Source of the DNA: an uncultured Collinsella sp.
GTDB lineage: Bacteria; Actinomycetota; Coriobacteriia; Coriobacteriales; Coriobacteriaceae
Direction: 5' to 3'
NCBI GenBank assembly: GCA_937950325.1
Contig: CALFDJ010000010.1
Location: 1 to 27,539 of the forward strand
DNA length: 27,539 nucleotides
The position numbers were made by a program, and so were the translations under genes. This document shows positions 17,728 to 25,187 of the stretch, piece by piece (within the stretch, counting starts at the first letter, position 1; every line of letters starts with the position of its first letter). The notes under the pieces were generated by a model. The model searched no databases. It saw only the letters and a list, made by a program, of their open reading frames with translations, and was not told the DNA's origin.

Positions 17728-20178
17728 ATGCTACAAAAAATCCAACGCTTTGGCGGGGCAATGTTCGCGCCCGCCATGCTGTTTTCTATATCGGGCCTCA
17801 TGGTCGGCGTCTCCGCTCTCGCAACGACTGCGGACATCGTCGGCGATCTCGCCGTATACGGAACCCCTTGGTACGTTTTTTGGGCCATCATCCAGCGCGG
17901 CTCATGGACGGTCTTTAAACGCCTCCCGCTCCTTTTTGCCGTAGCGCTGCCTATCGGTCTTGCCCAAAAGCAACCGGCACGCTGCTGCCTCGAGGCACTC
18001 GTGGCCTATTTTGCCTATTGCTTCTTTTTGAGCGAGATCATTAAGCTGAGCGGAGACAACCTTGGGCTTAAGTACCCGTCATCTTTGACCCCCGCCAACG
18101 GTATCACCGTCATCGACGGCATCAAGACGCTCGACACCGGCATTATCGGCCCGCTGGTGGTATCGGCAACCGTCGTCGCCATCCATGACCGCTTCTACGA
18201 TGCCAAGGTTCCCGATTGGCTCGGCACCTTCTCGGGCTCCTCGCTGGTCTACCTCATCAGCTTTTTTGCCGTGTTTGCCCTTGCCGCTATCTCGGCCGCC
18301 ATCGTGCCCTCCGTATACGCAATGACCGAAACGCTGCGCCATGCACTTACGAGCGTCGGCCCCTTTGGCGTGGGCATCTTTGTGTTTTTGGAGCGAGCGC
18401 TCGAGCCCATGGGGCTGCACCACCTGCTCTACATGCCGATCTACTACGACAACCTGGTCATTAACGACGGCATCTACGCCACATGGAGCAGCTTGCTCCC
18501 CATCCTCTCCCATAGCACGCGCCCCCTTAATGAACTTGCGCCGTGGGCCGGTTTTACCGCCACCGGCTGGGTCAAGCTCTTTGGCCTTCCCGCCATCGCA
18601 GCCGCGTTCTACTCCACCGCAAAACCAGAGCGCCGCGCCGGCCTCAGGGTCATCCTTGTTCCCGCCATCATCGCCTCGGTGGTTTGCGGCGTTACCGAGC
18701 CACTCGAGTTTCTCTTTATGTTCACCCACCCCGGGCTCTTTTTTCTCTACGCCGTCTTATCGTCTTGCCTTGCCACAACCATGAATCTCTTTGGCATCGT
18801 CGGCATCTTCTCGGGCGGCCTCATGGAGATGGCAGCCTTCAACTTTATTCCGCTCATGCGCACGCATGCCGGTGCCTATCTTTTGGCGCTCGGTATCGGC
18901 CTTGCCTTTAGCCTCATCTTTTTTGTTAGTTTTCGAGCACTCATCTTGGTCTATGACCTTAAGACTCCGGGCCGCGAGGATCATGTCGTCAATCGCGCGG
19001 CAATCGATTGTTTAACGGGAAGCGACTTTGCCAAAGAGCAATCTCCCAATGACGAGGTCAATAGTCGATCCGATCAAGATCACGTCCTCGCTGAGCGGGT
19101 AATTCAGCTTTTAGGTGGCGTTGGCAATATCGTGGGCGCAACCAACTGCGCCACGCGCCTGCGCGTCGAGGTCGCAGGCCCTTCCATCGTTGCAGATAAC
19201 GCGTCGTTTGTCGCGGTGGGCGCCAAGGGCCTCATCATTACGGGCAAGACCGCCCAGGTGATTATCGGCATCTCCGTTCCCCGCGTTAAAGAGCATTTTG
19301 ACCAGATCATGGGCCTCGAGCCGGAATTTGTGCCCACCACCTCGGCCTCCCCTGCCGCCAGCGCAGCCCATAAGCGCGGCGATATCTGCTTCTTCGATAT
19401 CGACGGAACGCTCGCCTGGCAAGACCCCAGGCTCGCCCAAGACCTTCCCGAAGACGAGCGGGACCTCTCCCCCTATCCCAACGAGGCGGTTTCGCAGGCA
19501 ATCCGCGAGTTTGTCGCCAACGGCAACATGGCCTTCATCTGCACAGGGCGCACCCTCAGCTGCATCCACCCCAAACTTCTTGAGCTGCCCTGGACCGGCA
19601 TCGTCTGTCTTGCGGGCGGTTACGCCGAGATCAACGGACATGCAATTCGCGATCTGTCGATGACACCCAGCATGCTGCAGCATCTTGCCCCCTATCTTGA
19701 GCAATCGGGCGAGGTCATCCGCTTTGAGGGCCTCAACGGCGTCGTACGCATGAGTGCCGATGCCCCCGATGCCCCCGGATACGCGCGCACCCTGGGCGAC
19801 GCAGTCACGCAGCTGCAACATTACAGTGTCTACAAGATCTTGATGTCTACATCGCTCGCCAACCACATCGCTCAAGATAAGGCACTTGAGCCGCTGCTGT
19901 GCTTTAATGAGCTCGAACTCGAGGTAACCGAAATCTCGCCCCACGAATGCACGAAGCGCGGGGGCATCCAGTCTGTACTCGATGCCCTCGATCCCCACCA
20001 CGGAACCGTATACGGCATTGGCGACGCCAGCAATGACATCTCGCTGATGAACGCCGTCGATGTCGGTATCGCCATGGGCAACGCACCAGACTATCTCAAG
20101 GATAAGGCCGATTACGTGACCGACACCGTCGATCACGACGGTGTCGTTGCGGCGCTCGAGCATTTTAGGCTGATTTAG
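17728..20178 (+). CDS. PTS alpha-glucoside EIICB permease fused to a HAD (Cof-type) phosphatase
   Basis: A single 816-residue ORF with three parts. Residues 1-about 420 are a membrane EIIC domain of the glucose superfamily; the start MLQKIQRFGGAMFAPAMLFSISG and the VTEPLEFLFMFTHP loop match MalX/GlvC/AglA-type alpha-glucoside permeases. Residues about 450-530 are EIIB, with the phosphorylated cysteine in NCATRLRVE (Cys474). Residues about 550-816 are a complete HAD phosphatase of Cof type: FFDIDGT (Asp557, Asp559), CTGRT (Thr606), TKRGG (Lys743) and GDASNDISLMN (Asp766, Asp770). No EIIA domain and no 6-phospho-glucosidase gene is nearby. The protein should phosphorylate a sugar during import and could dephosphorylate it at the membrane. 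An 8-bp inverted repeat (20172-20179 with 20208-20215) spans the stop. Confidence 0.92.
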   Translation: MLQKIQRFGGAMFAPAMLFSISGLMVGVSALATTADIVGDLAVYGTPWYVFWAIIQRGSWTVFKRLPLLFAVALPIGLAQKQPARCCLEALVAYFAYCFFLSEIIKLSGDNLGLKYPSSLTPANGITVIDGIKTLDTGIIGPLVVSATVVAIHDRFYDAKVPDWLGTFSGSSLVYLISFFAVFALAAISAAIVPSVYAMTETLRHALTSVGPFGVGIFVFLERALEPMGLHHLLYMPIYYDNLVINDGIYATWSSLLPILSHSTRPLNELAPWAGFTATGWVKLFGLPAIAAAFYSTAKPERRAGLRVILVPAIIASVVCGVTEPLEFLFMFTHPGLFFLYAVLSSCLATTMNLFGIVGIFSGGLMEMAAFNFIPLMRTHAGAYLLALGIGLAFSLIFFVSFRALILVYDLKTPGREDHVVNRAAIDCLTGSDFAKEQSPNDEVNSRSDQDHVLAERVIQLLGGVGNIVGATNCATRLRVEVAGPSIVADNASFVAVGAKGLIITGKTAQVIIGISVPRVKEHFDQIMGLEPEFVPTTSASPAASAAHKRGDICFFDIDGTLAWQDPRLAQDLPEDERDLSPYPNEAVSQAIREFVANGNMAFICTGRTLSCIHPKLLELPWTGIVCLAGGYAEINGHAIRDLSMTPSMLQHLAPYLEQSGEVIRFEGLNGVVRMSADAPDAPGYARTLGDAVTQLQHYSVYKILMSTSLANHIAQDKALEPLLCFNELELEVTEISPHECTKRGGIQSVLDALDPHHGTVYGIGDASNDISLMNAVDVGIAMGNAPDYLKDKADYVTDTVDHDGVVAALEHFRLI

Positions 20179-20291
20179 GCGCGCTCCATCAAACGCACGC
20201 CCGTTGTCCTAAATCGCCAAAACTGCCGCGCCGAACGCCCTGATGTGGCAATATGTTGTCTGCATATTGCACCAATGCAACCTCAGAAAGA

Positions 20292-21317
20292 ATGCGAGAA
20301 CCCGTGTCCAGTCCGTTTACCAGCTTTTTAGCCCAGCACTTTGACCAGATTAACGACTATCTGGCCACGTTCTTTGACGGACAGGCGACCTCTGCCGATA
20401 TTGAGCGCTACCTGTACGCGCCGCTCTCGGCTTTTACGGCCAACGCCGGCAAGCGCCACCGCCCGCTTATCTGCATGCTCGCCGCAACCGCAGTGGGCGG
20501 CAGCTTTGAGAGCGCCCGCAGCGCCGCGGCAGCTATCGAGCATTTCCAGTCGGGCGCGCTGATCCACGACGACATCGCCGACAACGGACAGCTTCGTCGA
20601 GGCAAGCCCTGTATGCACCTTACCGAGGGCACGGGCCTTGCCATCAATTGTGGCGACCTGGCGCTCACCATGGTCACCAAGACGGTTCTCGACGACCCCA
20701 CGTTGGAGTCCGACGTGAAGCTGCGCGTGCTCCACGAGCTTACCGAGATGATCGTCCGCACCATTGAGGGTCAAGCACTCGACCTGGGTTGGGTCCGTGA
20801 CGGGCGCTTTGATATCTCGGTTGATGACTACCTGGACATGGCGACGCACAAGACCGCGTTTTACAGCGGAGCCACGCCGCTTGCCGCCGGAGCCATTATC
20901 GGCGGCGGCAGCGATGAGCAAATCGAAGCGCTGCGCGCCTTTGGCCTACACACAGGCCTTGCCTTTCAGATTCAGGACGACCTGCTCAACCTTGTCGGCA
21001 CTAAGGAAGCCGCCAACAAGGACTTCCGCACCGACATCACCGAGGGCAAGCGCACGCTTGTCGCCGTACACGCCCTCTCTGATAAGCGCCACCACGACGA
21101 GGTCGAGGCGATTCTTTCCTCGGGCACCGATGATCCCGCGCAGCTCGCACGCGCCGTGGAGATCTTCCAGGAGACCGGCTCTATCGATTACGCCCACACT
21201 TACGCGCTCGACCTGACCGCTAAGGCCAAAGCGGCCATCGAGAACGTTGAGCTTGATCCGCACGCACGCGAGCTGTTCCTCTCCATGGCAGATTTCTTTG
21301 TGGAGCGCCTTAACTAA
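20292..21317 (+). CDS. trans-polyprenyl diphosphate synthase
   Basis: A 341-residue isoprenoid chain-elongation enzyme (condenses isopentenyl diphosphate with allylic diphosphates). The first Asp-rich motif is HDDIADNGQLRRGKP (Asp93, Asp94, Asp97) and the second is QIQDDLLN (Asp229, Asp230), shortened from the usual DDxxD to DDLLN. The conserved GKRHRP opening is present as AGKRHRPLICML. Residues 4 and 5 before the first motif are Ala and Gly; small residues there usually permit products longer than farnesyl, so geranylgeranyl or longer is more likely. The start is uncertain: ATG 20292 has only AGAAAG upstream, with GTG 20304 possible. It could serve quinone or carrier-lipid synthesis. Confidence 0.88.
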   Translation: MREPVSSPFTSFLAQHFDQINDYLATFFDGQATSADIERYLYAPLSAFTANAGKRHRPLICMLAATAVGGSFESARSAAAAIEHFQSGALIHDDIADNGQLRRGKPCMHLTEGTGLAINCGDLALTMVTKTVLDDPTLESDVKLRVLHELTEMIVRTIEGQALDLGWVRDGRFDISVDDYLDMATHKTAFYSGATPLAAGAIIGGGSDEQIEALRAFGLHTGLAFQIQDDLLNLVGTKEAANKDFRTDITEGKRTLVAVHALSDKRHHDEVEAILSSGTDDPAQLARAVEIFQETGSIDYAHTYALDLTAKAKAAIENVELDPHARELFLSMADFFVERLN

Positions 21318-21358
21318 CGGGTGTTATAAAACCTGTCAGCAGCGTATTTAGGCACAAC

Positions 21359-21368
21359 TTGCTACACT
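21359..21368 (+). promoter_or_regulatory. extended -10 promoter for the CwlM-like gene
   Basis: TTGCTACACT contains TGnTACACT, an extended -10, 88 nt before the ATG at 21456. No good -35 is visible. Confidence 0.5.
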
Positions 21369-21455
21369 GTTGAGTGCATGTTTATGCATCCCTTTGCGTT
21401 GTCTATCCGACAGACGCTCAAATAGTACGAATGGTACGCCGAAAGGGGTTCGTTC

Positions 21456-22361
21456 ATGGAACCTATTACAACGGGCATGCAAGGAGCAGCCGTCGAGGAC
21501 GTGCAGTCTCGTCTCCTGCAGCTCGGCTACACGATTGATGCCGCCGAAGTCACCGACAAGTACTTTGGAGCCACCACTGAGCAGGCCGTCAGCACCTTCA
21601 GGCTCGACAGCGGCCTTGCTGCCGGTCATGCCGTCGATATCCCCTGTTGGAGCGCCCTTGTAGACGCTTCGTATAAGCTGGGCGACCGCACCCTCTATCT
21701 GCGCATGCCCAATTTCCATGGCGCCGATGTGCAGGCCCTGCAGCGCGCTCTCAACGTTTTGGGCTTTGCCTGTGGCGAAGACGACGGCTACTTTGGTCCG
21801 CATACCGAGGCCGCCCTGCAGCAGTTCCAGGAAAATGTCGGCCTGTTTGCCGACGGCATGGCCTTCCAGGACACCTACGCCTACATCAACCGCCTGCACC
21901 ATGTGTGGGAGGGCAAGCCCTCGGTCACCGAAGCCGAGTCCCGCATCGGTTTTGCTCGCGCCGCCAACGTGCTCGAGCGCTTCCAGATTGCCGTTATCGG
22001 CGAGGACCCCATCGCGCGCAGTGTTGCGTCGCGCATGTGGAATATCGCCACGGCAACGACCGACAACAGCGGCATGATGCTCTGCGACTCCGAGGTCCCA
22101 ACCGACGTTGACCTGGTGCTCGAAATCGCAAGCGACGAGCTGCCCGCCGACGCCGCACCGCGCGCCACGATTGCCCTCGCCGAGTGCCACAACCTGGCCC
22201 AGCGCATCCGCACTGCCAATGTCGCCGCGCAGCAGAAGCCGGCTCGCATTCGCATTGAGCTCACGGGCATGACGCGCTACAACGGCACCTTCACGGCCAG
22301 CGACGCACAGACACTCGCCGTACGCCTGCTCGATGGCGTTTGCGATGCCCTCGCAGATTAG
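21456..22361 (+). CDS. CwlM-like cytoplasmic protein with two peptidoglycan-binding repeats
   Basis: A 301-residue protein with no signal peptide or membrane helix; GAAAGGGG precedes the ATG. Two PG_binding_1 repeats lie at residues about 7-72 (GAAVEDVQSRLLQLGY) and 85-150 (GADVQALQRALNVLGF, DDGYFGPHTEAALQQFQ). The joining segment LVDASYKLGDRTLY closely matches the remembered LKEASYRLGARTLY of mycobacterial CwlM, a cytoplasmic pseudo-amidase that activates MurA. The C-terminal about 140 residues look like a reduced amidase fold without an obvious zinc-ligand set; the end (RIRIELTGMTRYNGT...DAQTLAVRLLDGV) aligns in pattern with the CwlM C-terminus. It is probably a regulator of wall synthesis rather than a hydrolase. 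The CwlM link is inferred from memory. Confidence 0.8.
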   Translation: MEPITTGMQGAAVEDVQSRLLQLGYTIDAAEVTDKYFGATTEQAVSTFRLDSGLAAGHAVDIPCWSALVDASYKLGDRTLYLRMPNFHGADVQALQRALNVLGFACGEDDGYFGPHTEAALQQFQENVGLFADGMAFQDTYAYINRLHHVWEGKPSVTEAESRIGFARAANVLERFQIAVIGEDPIARSVASRMWNIATATTDNSGMMLCDSEVPTDVDLVLEIASDELPADAAPRATIALAECHNLAQRIRTANVAAQQKPARIRIELTGMTRYNGTFTASDAQTLAVRLLDGVCDALAD

Positions 22362-22368
22362 GTAAACT
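22340..22368 (+). promoter_or_regulatory. tRNA-Gln promoter
   Basis: -35 TTGCGA (22340-22345) and -10 TAAACT (22363-22368) are separated by exactly 17 bp. The start would fall near 22375, 25 nt before the tRNA. The -35 lies inside the end of the CwlM-like gene. Confidence 0.55.
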
Positions 22369-22399
22369 AAACGAGTTGCTTTTGGGCAACACCACACAT

Positions 22400-22474
22400 T
22401 GGGACGTAGTTCAACGGTAGAACTCCGGTTTTTGGTGCCGGCTGTTGGGGGTTCGAATCCCTCCGTCCCAGCCA
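22400..22474 (+). tRNA. tRNA-Gln (TTG anticodon)
   Basis: The 75-nt gene folds as a cloverleaf: acceptor TGGGACG with CGTCCCA, T8-A9, D arm with GTTCAACGGTAGAAC, anticodon stem CCGGT/GCCGG around loop TTTTGGT (anticodon TTG at positions 34-36), T arm GGGGGTTCGAATCCCTC, discriminator G, and an encoded CCA. The U-A/G pattern of the acceptor and anticodon matches bacterial tRNA-Gln. Confidence 0.96.
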
Positions 22475-22481
22475 AAGAAAC

Positions 22482-22520
22482 AAGCCTCTCGAACGCATAG
22501 CCGATCGGGAGGCTTTTCTT
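22482..22520 (+). terminator. intrinsic terminator of tRNA-Gln
   Basis: AAGCCTCTCG (22482-22491) pairs with CGGGAGGCTT (22506-22515), one wobble, 14-nt loop, then TTCTT. It starts 8 nt after the tRNA. Confidence 0.85.
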
Positions 22521-22529
22521 GTGAGCAAG

Positions 22530-22546
22530 CGGAGGGATTCGAACCC
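22530..22546 (-). repeat. inverted 17-nt copy of the tRNA-Gln T arm
   Basis: The minus strand at 22530-22546 reads GGGTTCGAATCCCTCCG, identical to 22449-22465 in tRNA-Gln. The surrounding sequence does not form a complete tRNA on either strand. It may be a remnant of a degraded tRNA or an attachment-site scar. The rest of 22547-22667 holds nothing I recognise. Confidence 0.75.
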
Positions 22547-22667
22547 GCAAGGAATCTACCTATATAAGACAGACGCCCCAGGCCCATAACGACCAAGAGC
22601 GCCTTGCATCTAGAATTATCAGCCCTGTTCCGAAAAGCGAGCCGCATGCAACAACCAAGTAACCACA

Positions 22668-22804
22668 GGCCCCGGGAGAGCGGGGACACCGGCTTAGGTT
22701 TATCGCGAGTTCCGCACGAACAGGAGGCCACTTAATGTGGCCTCCGTCGTGAGCAGGACTGTAGAGCAGGAAACCTAAGCCGGTGTCCCCGCTCTCCCGG
22801 GGCC
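22668..22804. repeat. 137-bp element: perfect 34-bp terminal inverted repeats with inner hairpin
   Basis: Arms 22668-22701 and 22771-22804 are exact reverse complements (34 of 34), starting GGCCCCGGGAGAGCGGGG. The 69-nt interior, read on the minus strand, contains CCTGCTCTACAGTCCTGC, then GACGG and a 9-bp hairpin GGAGGCCAC/GTGGCCTCC with loop ATTAA. Most of this interior recurs at 27485-27539 in plus orientation. The element ends 8 nt before the stop of the 22812-25004 gene and could terminate it, although no T-run is present. It encodes no protein or transposase. Confidence 0.9.
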
Positions 22805-22811
22805 GAACGCC

Positions 22812-25004
22812 CTAGTTGTTGAGCATGCGGTCGAAGCTTCCCGAGTCGCCATCCCGATAGTCTGCGGTCATCAGGATCTCCTGCGGAATACGCCCGCCCT
22901 CGCGCAGCACGTTGCAGAACTGCACGCGCGTAACCATGGGCAGATCCTTAATCGTCGCCGCCAGGTTCTGCGGCACGCCCTGGTTGGCAGCAGCGGGCTC
23001 GCACGCGCCGCCGGCCTTCACGCGACGCCTATGCTCGGCGAGCATGGCGCGGTACATGCCGGCATGCAGGCGAATCTCAACCACATTGGCATTGCGAGCC
23101 TGCTCGACGATGCGCGCGCCCTCGCGGTCGATATCGCCCACATAGTAGACGTAGTTAAAGCGATAGCCAATCTCGGCCAGATAATCGTCCAGGGCATGCG
23201 AGACGCTTGCCTTGCATCCGCCGCCAAAAATCACGCCGCCCACCTTGATGCCAAAGAGCTTGGCGTGCTTGCGGCCACGCAGCAGCTTGACGATCTCGTC
23301 GTAGGTGTCCAGGTTCTCGACCATAATGAACGGCTTGTCGGCACCCAGCGTAAAGAAACCCGTAAAGTGCACGGGGCGATTGGGAGCGACCTTGATCGCC
23401 TGCATGCTGATGCCCTTTTCGGTCATACGCCTGATCAGGCGCTCACCGTGCTTGCCGTCAAAAGCCTTCTCGTCGTTAAAGATCTGGTAGGCACGCTGGC
23501 GGCGCGAGGCAACCGGCGTATCGGCACCTCGGTTCTGCTCGATCCAAGCCTGGATGATTGCGATTTCCTCGGCAATCTTGCGGTTGGACATCTCGTTGTG
23601 CTGAGTGCGCTGCGGAGCCTTTTTGCCGTCCTTGCCCTCGACCTTAACGATTTGAGTCTGTTGCTCCTTAATCTTGGAGAGCGCCATTGGCGTGGGAACG
23701 ACCTTGAGCAGCTGCCTGCCCAGGACACGGGCCAGAGCAAACGCCGAAACCTCGCCATGAGCGGGCTGCTCAGGCTGCTGGGCGGCCGCATCGTTTGCAG
23801 TCGGTTTGGGCTGCGCCTGGGATTTGTGCTTGGAATCTGCCTGAGCTTTGCGCTCTTGCTTTGGCGCGGACGAGCTCTTTTGCGAACGTTCAGGCTTGTC
23901 CCCCTTCGCCGGCTGGCGCTTGGGCTGCTCCACCGGGGTCTCAGCCTTCACATCCTTGTTTTGCGTTGTCGCCTTCTCGGCCACGGTTTCGGCATTTGAG
24001 CCACGTCCGCCACGGTGACGACGACGGCGGGGCTTGCTCGAAGCGCTCTCCCCCGCCTGTTTATCAGCGGACTGTTGAACTTTGACCTCGGTGTCAGCCG
24101 CAGGCTGCGACTCGGAAGGTTGCTGCTCGCGAGCCGCCGGCTCAACGGTTTTCTCGGTTTGTTCGGCCTTATCGACCTGAGCGGTCGAAGCCGGCTCGCT
24201 CTTCTCCTGACGCCTTACGGGATACGCGCGCCCCGCAAAACCACGTCCGGGACGGCATGAACCCGGAGCCTTCTTGGCAGACTCCTCAACATCGTCTGCA
24301 ACCTCAGAAGACTCTTCAACCTCACGCGCGGCATCCTGCTGTGCAGCCTTAAAGTGAGCACCGCGACGGCGCTTGGGCTCTTGGGCCTCCACGGGCTTTT
24401 GCTCCTTCGTGGGCTTCTGCGACTCGGCAGCAACCTCGGTCTCAACAGCCTCGGCATCCGTCTCGCCCTTTTGAGCAACGGCGCGACGGAAGCGCTCCTG
24501 TTGGGCGCGGCGCTGCGCATCGCGCTTGCCACCCCCACCAAAACCGCCGCGTCCTGCCTTGGCCGTAAAGGCACGCACGACGTTCTCATCGAGCAACTCA
24601 TCGGTATCGACATGCTCACGCGGAGCAGTTTCTTCCACAGCAGGCACGTCAGCGGAATCCTCGACGACAAAATCCTCGACGGACTCGGCAGGCTGCTCCT
24701 GGGCATCGCGGATCTCGGCATTGATGGTATAGAACGCCGGGCGCCCGTTAATGCCGCTACCCTCGATCTTGGTCACGATATTTGCCGCGATAAGCTCATC
24801 GCGCATCGCCTTGGTGTCACATTCCTTATCGACGGAGCGGAAAATCTGCGCCAGCGCACTCGACTTAATCTTGAGCGCCTTGCGGCAGAGCAGGTCGTAG
24901 GCAACCAGCTTGGCGCGCTCGGCAGAAAGCGACGTCTGGCTGCTCAGGCGCTCGGCCAATGCATCGACATTTTGTTGGTTATCGGAATATACCGTCTTGG
25001 CCAC
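22812..25004 (-). CDS. large basic protein with C-terminal JetD/Topo VI-A-like Toprim domain
   Basis: A 730-residue protein starting at GTG 25004, with AAAGGGG 6-7 nt upstream; longer readings run into a terminator. Residues about 1-100 look like a winged helix (AKLVAYDLLCRKALKIKSSALAQIF... IVTKIEGSGINGRPAFY). Residues about 110-440 are low-complexity, rich in Lys, Gln, Ala, Glu and Arg, with RGGFGGGG and RRRHRGGRG patches, likely disordered and nucleic-acid binding. Residues about 470-730 form a globular domain with IMVENLDTYDEI (Glu563), IFGGGCKAS and YYVGDIDREGARI (Asp624, Asp626), the E...DxD pattern of Toprim domains such as Wadjet JetD (DUF2220). No jetA, jetB or jetC is adjacent. The function is unknown; a DNA- or RNA-cleaving or sensing role is inferred. 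Confidence 0.8.
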   Translation of the reverse strand: MAKTVYSDNQQNVDALAERLSSQTSLSAERAKLVAYDLLCRKALKIKSSALAQIFRSVDKECDTKAMRDELIAANIVTKIEGSGINGRPAFYTINAEIRDAQEQPAESVEDFVVEDSADVPAVEETAPREHVDTDELLDENVVRAFTAKAGRGGFGGGGKRDAQRRAQQERFRRAVAQKGETDAEAVETEVAAESQKPTKEQKPVEAQEPKRRRGAHFKAAQQDAAREVEESSEVADDVEESAKKAPGSCRPGRGFAGRAYPVRRQEKSEPASTAQVDKAEQTEKTVEPAAREQQPSESQPAADTEVKVQQSADKQAGESASSKPRRRRHRGGRGSNAETVAEKATTQNKDVKAETPVEQPKRQPAKGDKPERSQKSSSAPKQERKAQADSKHKSQAQPKPTANDAAAQQPEQPAHGEVSAFALARVLGRQLLKVVPTPMALSKIKEQQTQIVKVEGKDGKKAPQRTQHNEMSNRKIAEEIAIIQAWIEQNRGADTPVASRRQRAYQIFNDEKAFDGKHGERLIRRMTEKGISMQAIKVAPNRPVHFTGFFTLGADKPFIMVENLDTYDEIVKLLRGRKHAKLFGIKVGGVIFGGGCKASVSHALDDYLAEIGYRFNYVYYVGDIDREGARIVEQARNANVVEIRLHAGMYRAMLAEHRRRVKAGGACEPAAANQGVPQNLAATIKDLPMVTRVQFCNVLREGGRIPQEILMTADYRDGDSGSFDRMLNN

Positions 25005-25108
25005 GGGGCCCCTTTCATATGCACACATATACGTCCTTATGGTACAACGCGCGAGCCTATCCACGCAAAACATCTGCGAGGACGCCCTTGCATCACCCGT
25101 TCTCGCAA

Positions 25109-25148
25109 GAAAAAAGACCGGGTCCGCGTCGTTGCGGACCCGGTCTTT
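25109..25148 (-). terminator. intrinsic terminator of cstA
   Basis: A perfect 15-bp stem (AAAGACCGGGTCCGC/GCGGACCCGGTCTTT, arms 25113-25127 and 25134-25148) with a 6-nt loop, followed on the minus strand by a run of six Ts. It lies between the cstA stop (25188) and the 25004 gene. Confidence 0.95.
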
Positions 25149-25187
25149 CCGAGTCATATGGATGGGACGGTCAGTCCATCAAGCTGA

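Noticed and set aside
22530..22620. A second tRNA gene on the minus strand after tRNA-Gln
   Set aside because: Only a T-arm-like 17-mer is present; no acceptor, D arm or anticodon arm can be built around it.
22812..25004. A Wadjet (JetABCD) defence operon
   Set aside because: Only a JetD-like domain is present; flanking genes are tRNA-Gln, cstA and a CwlM-like protein, with no SMC or JetA/B.
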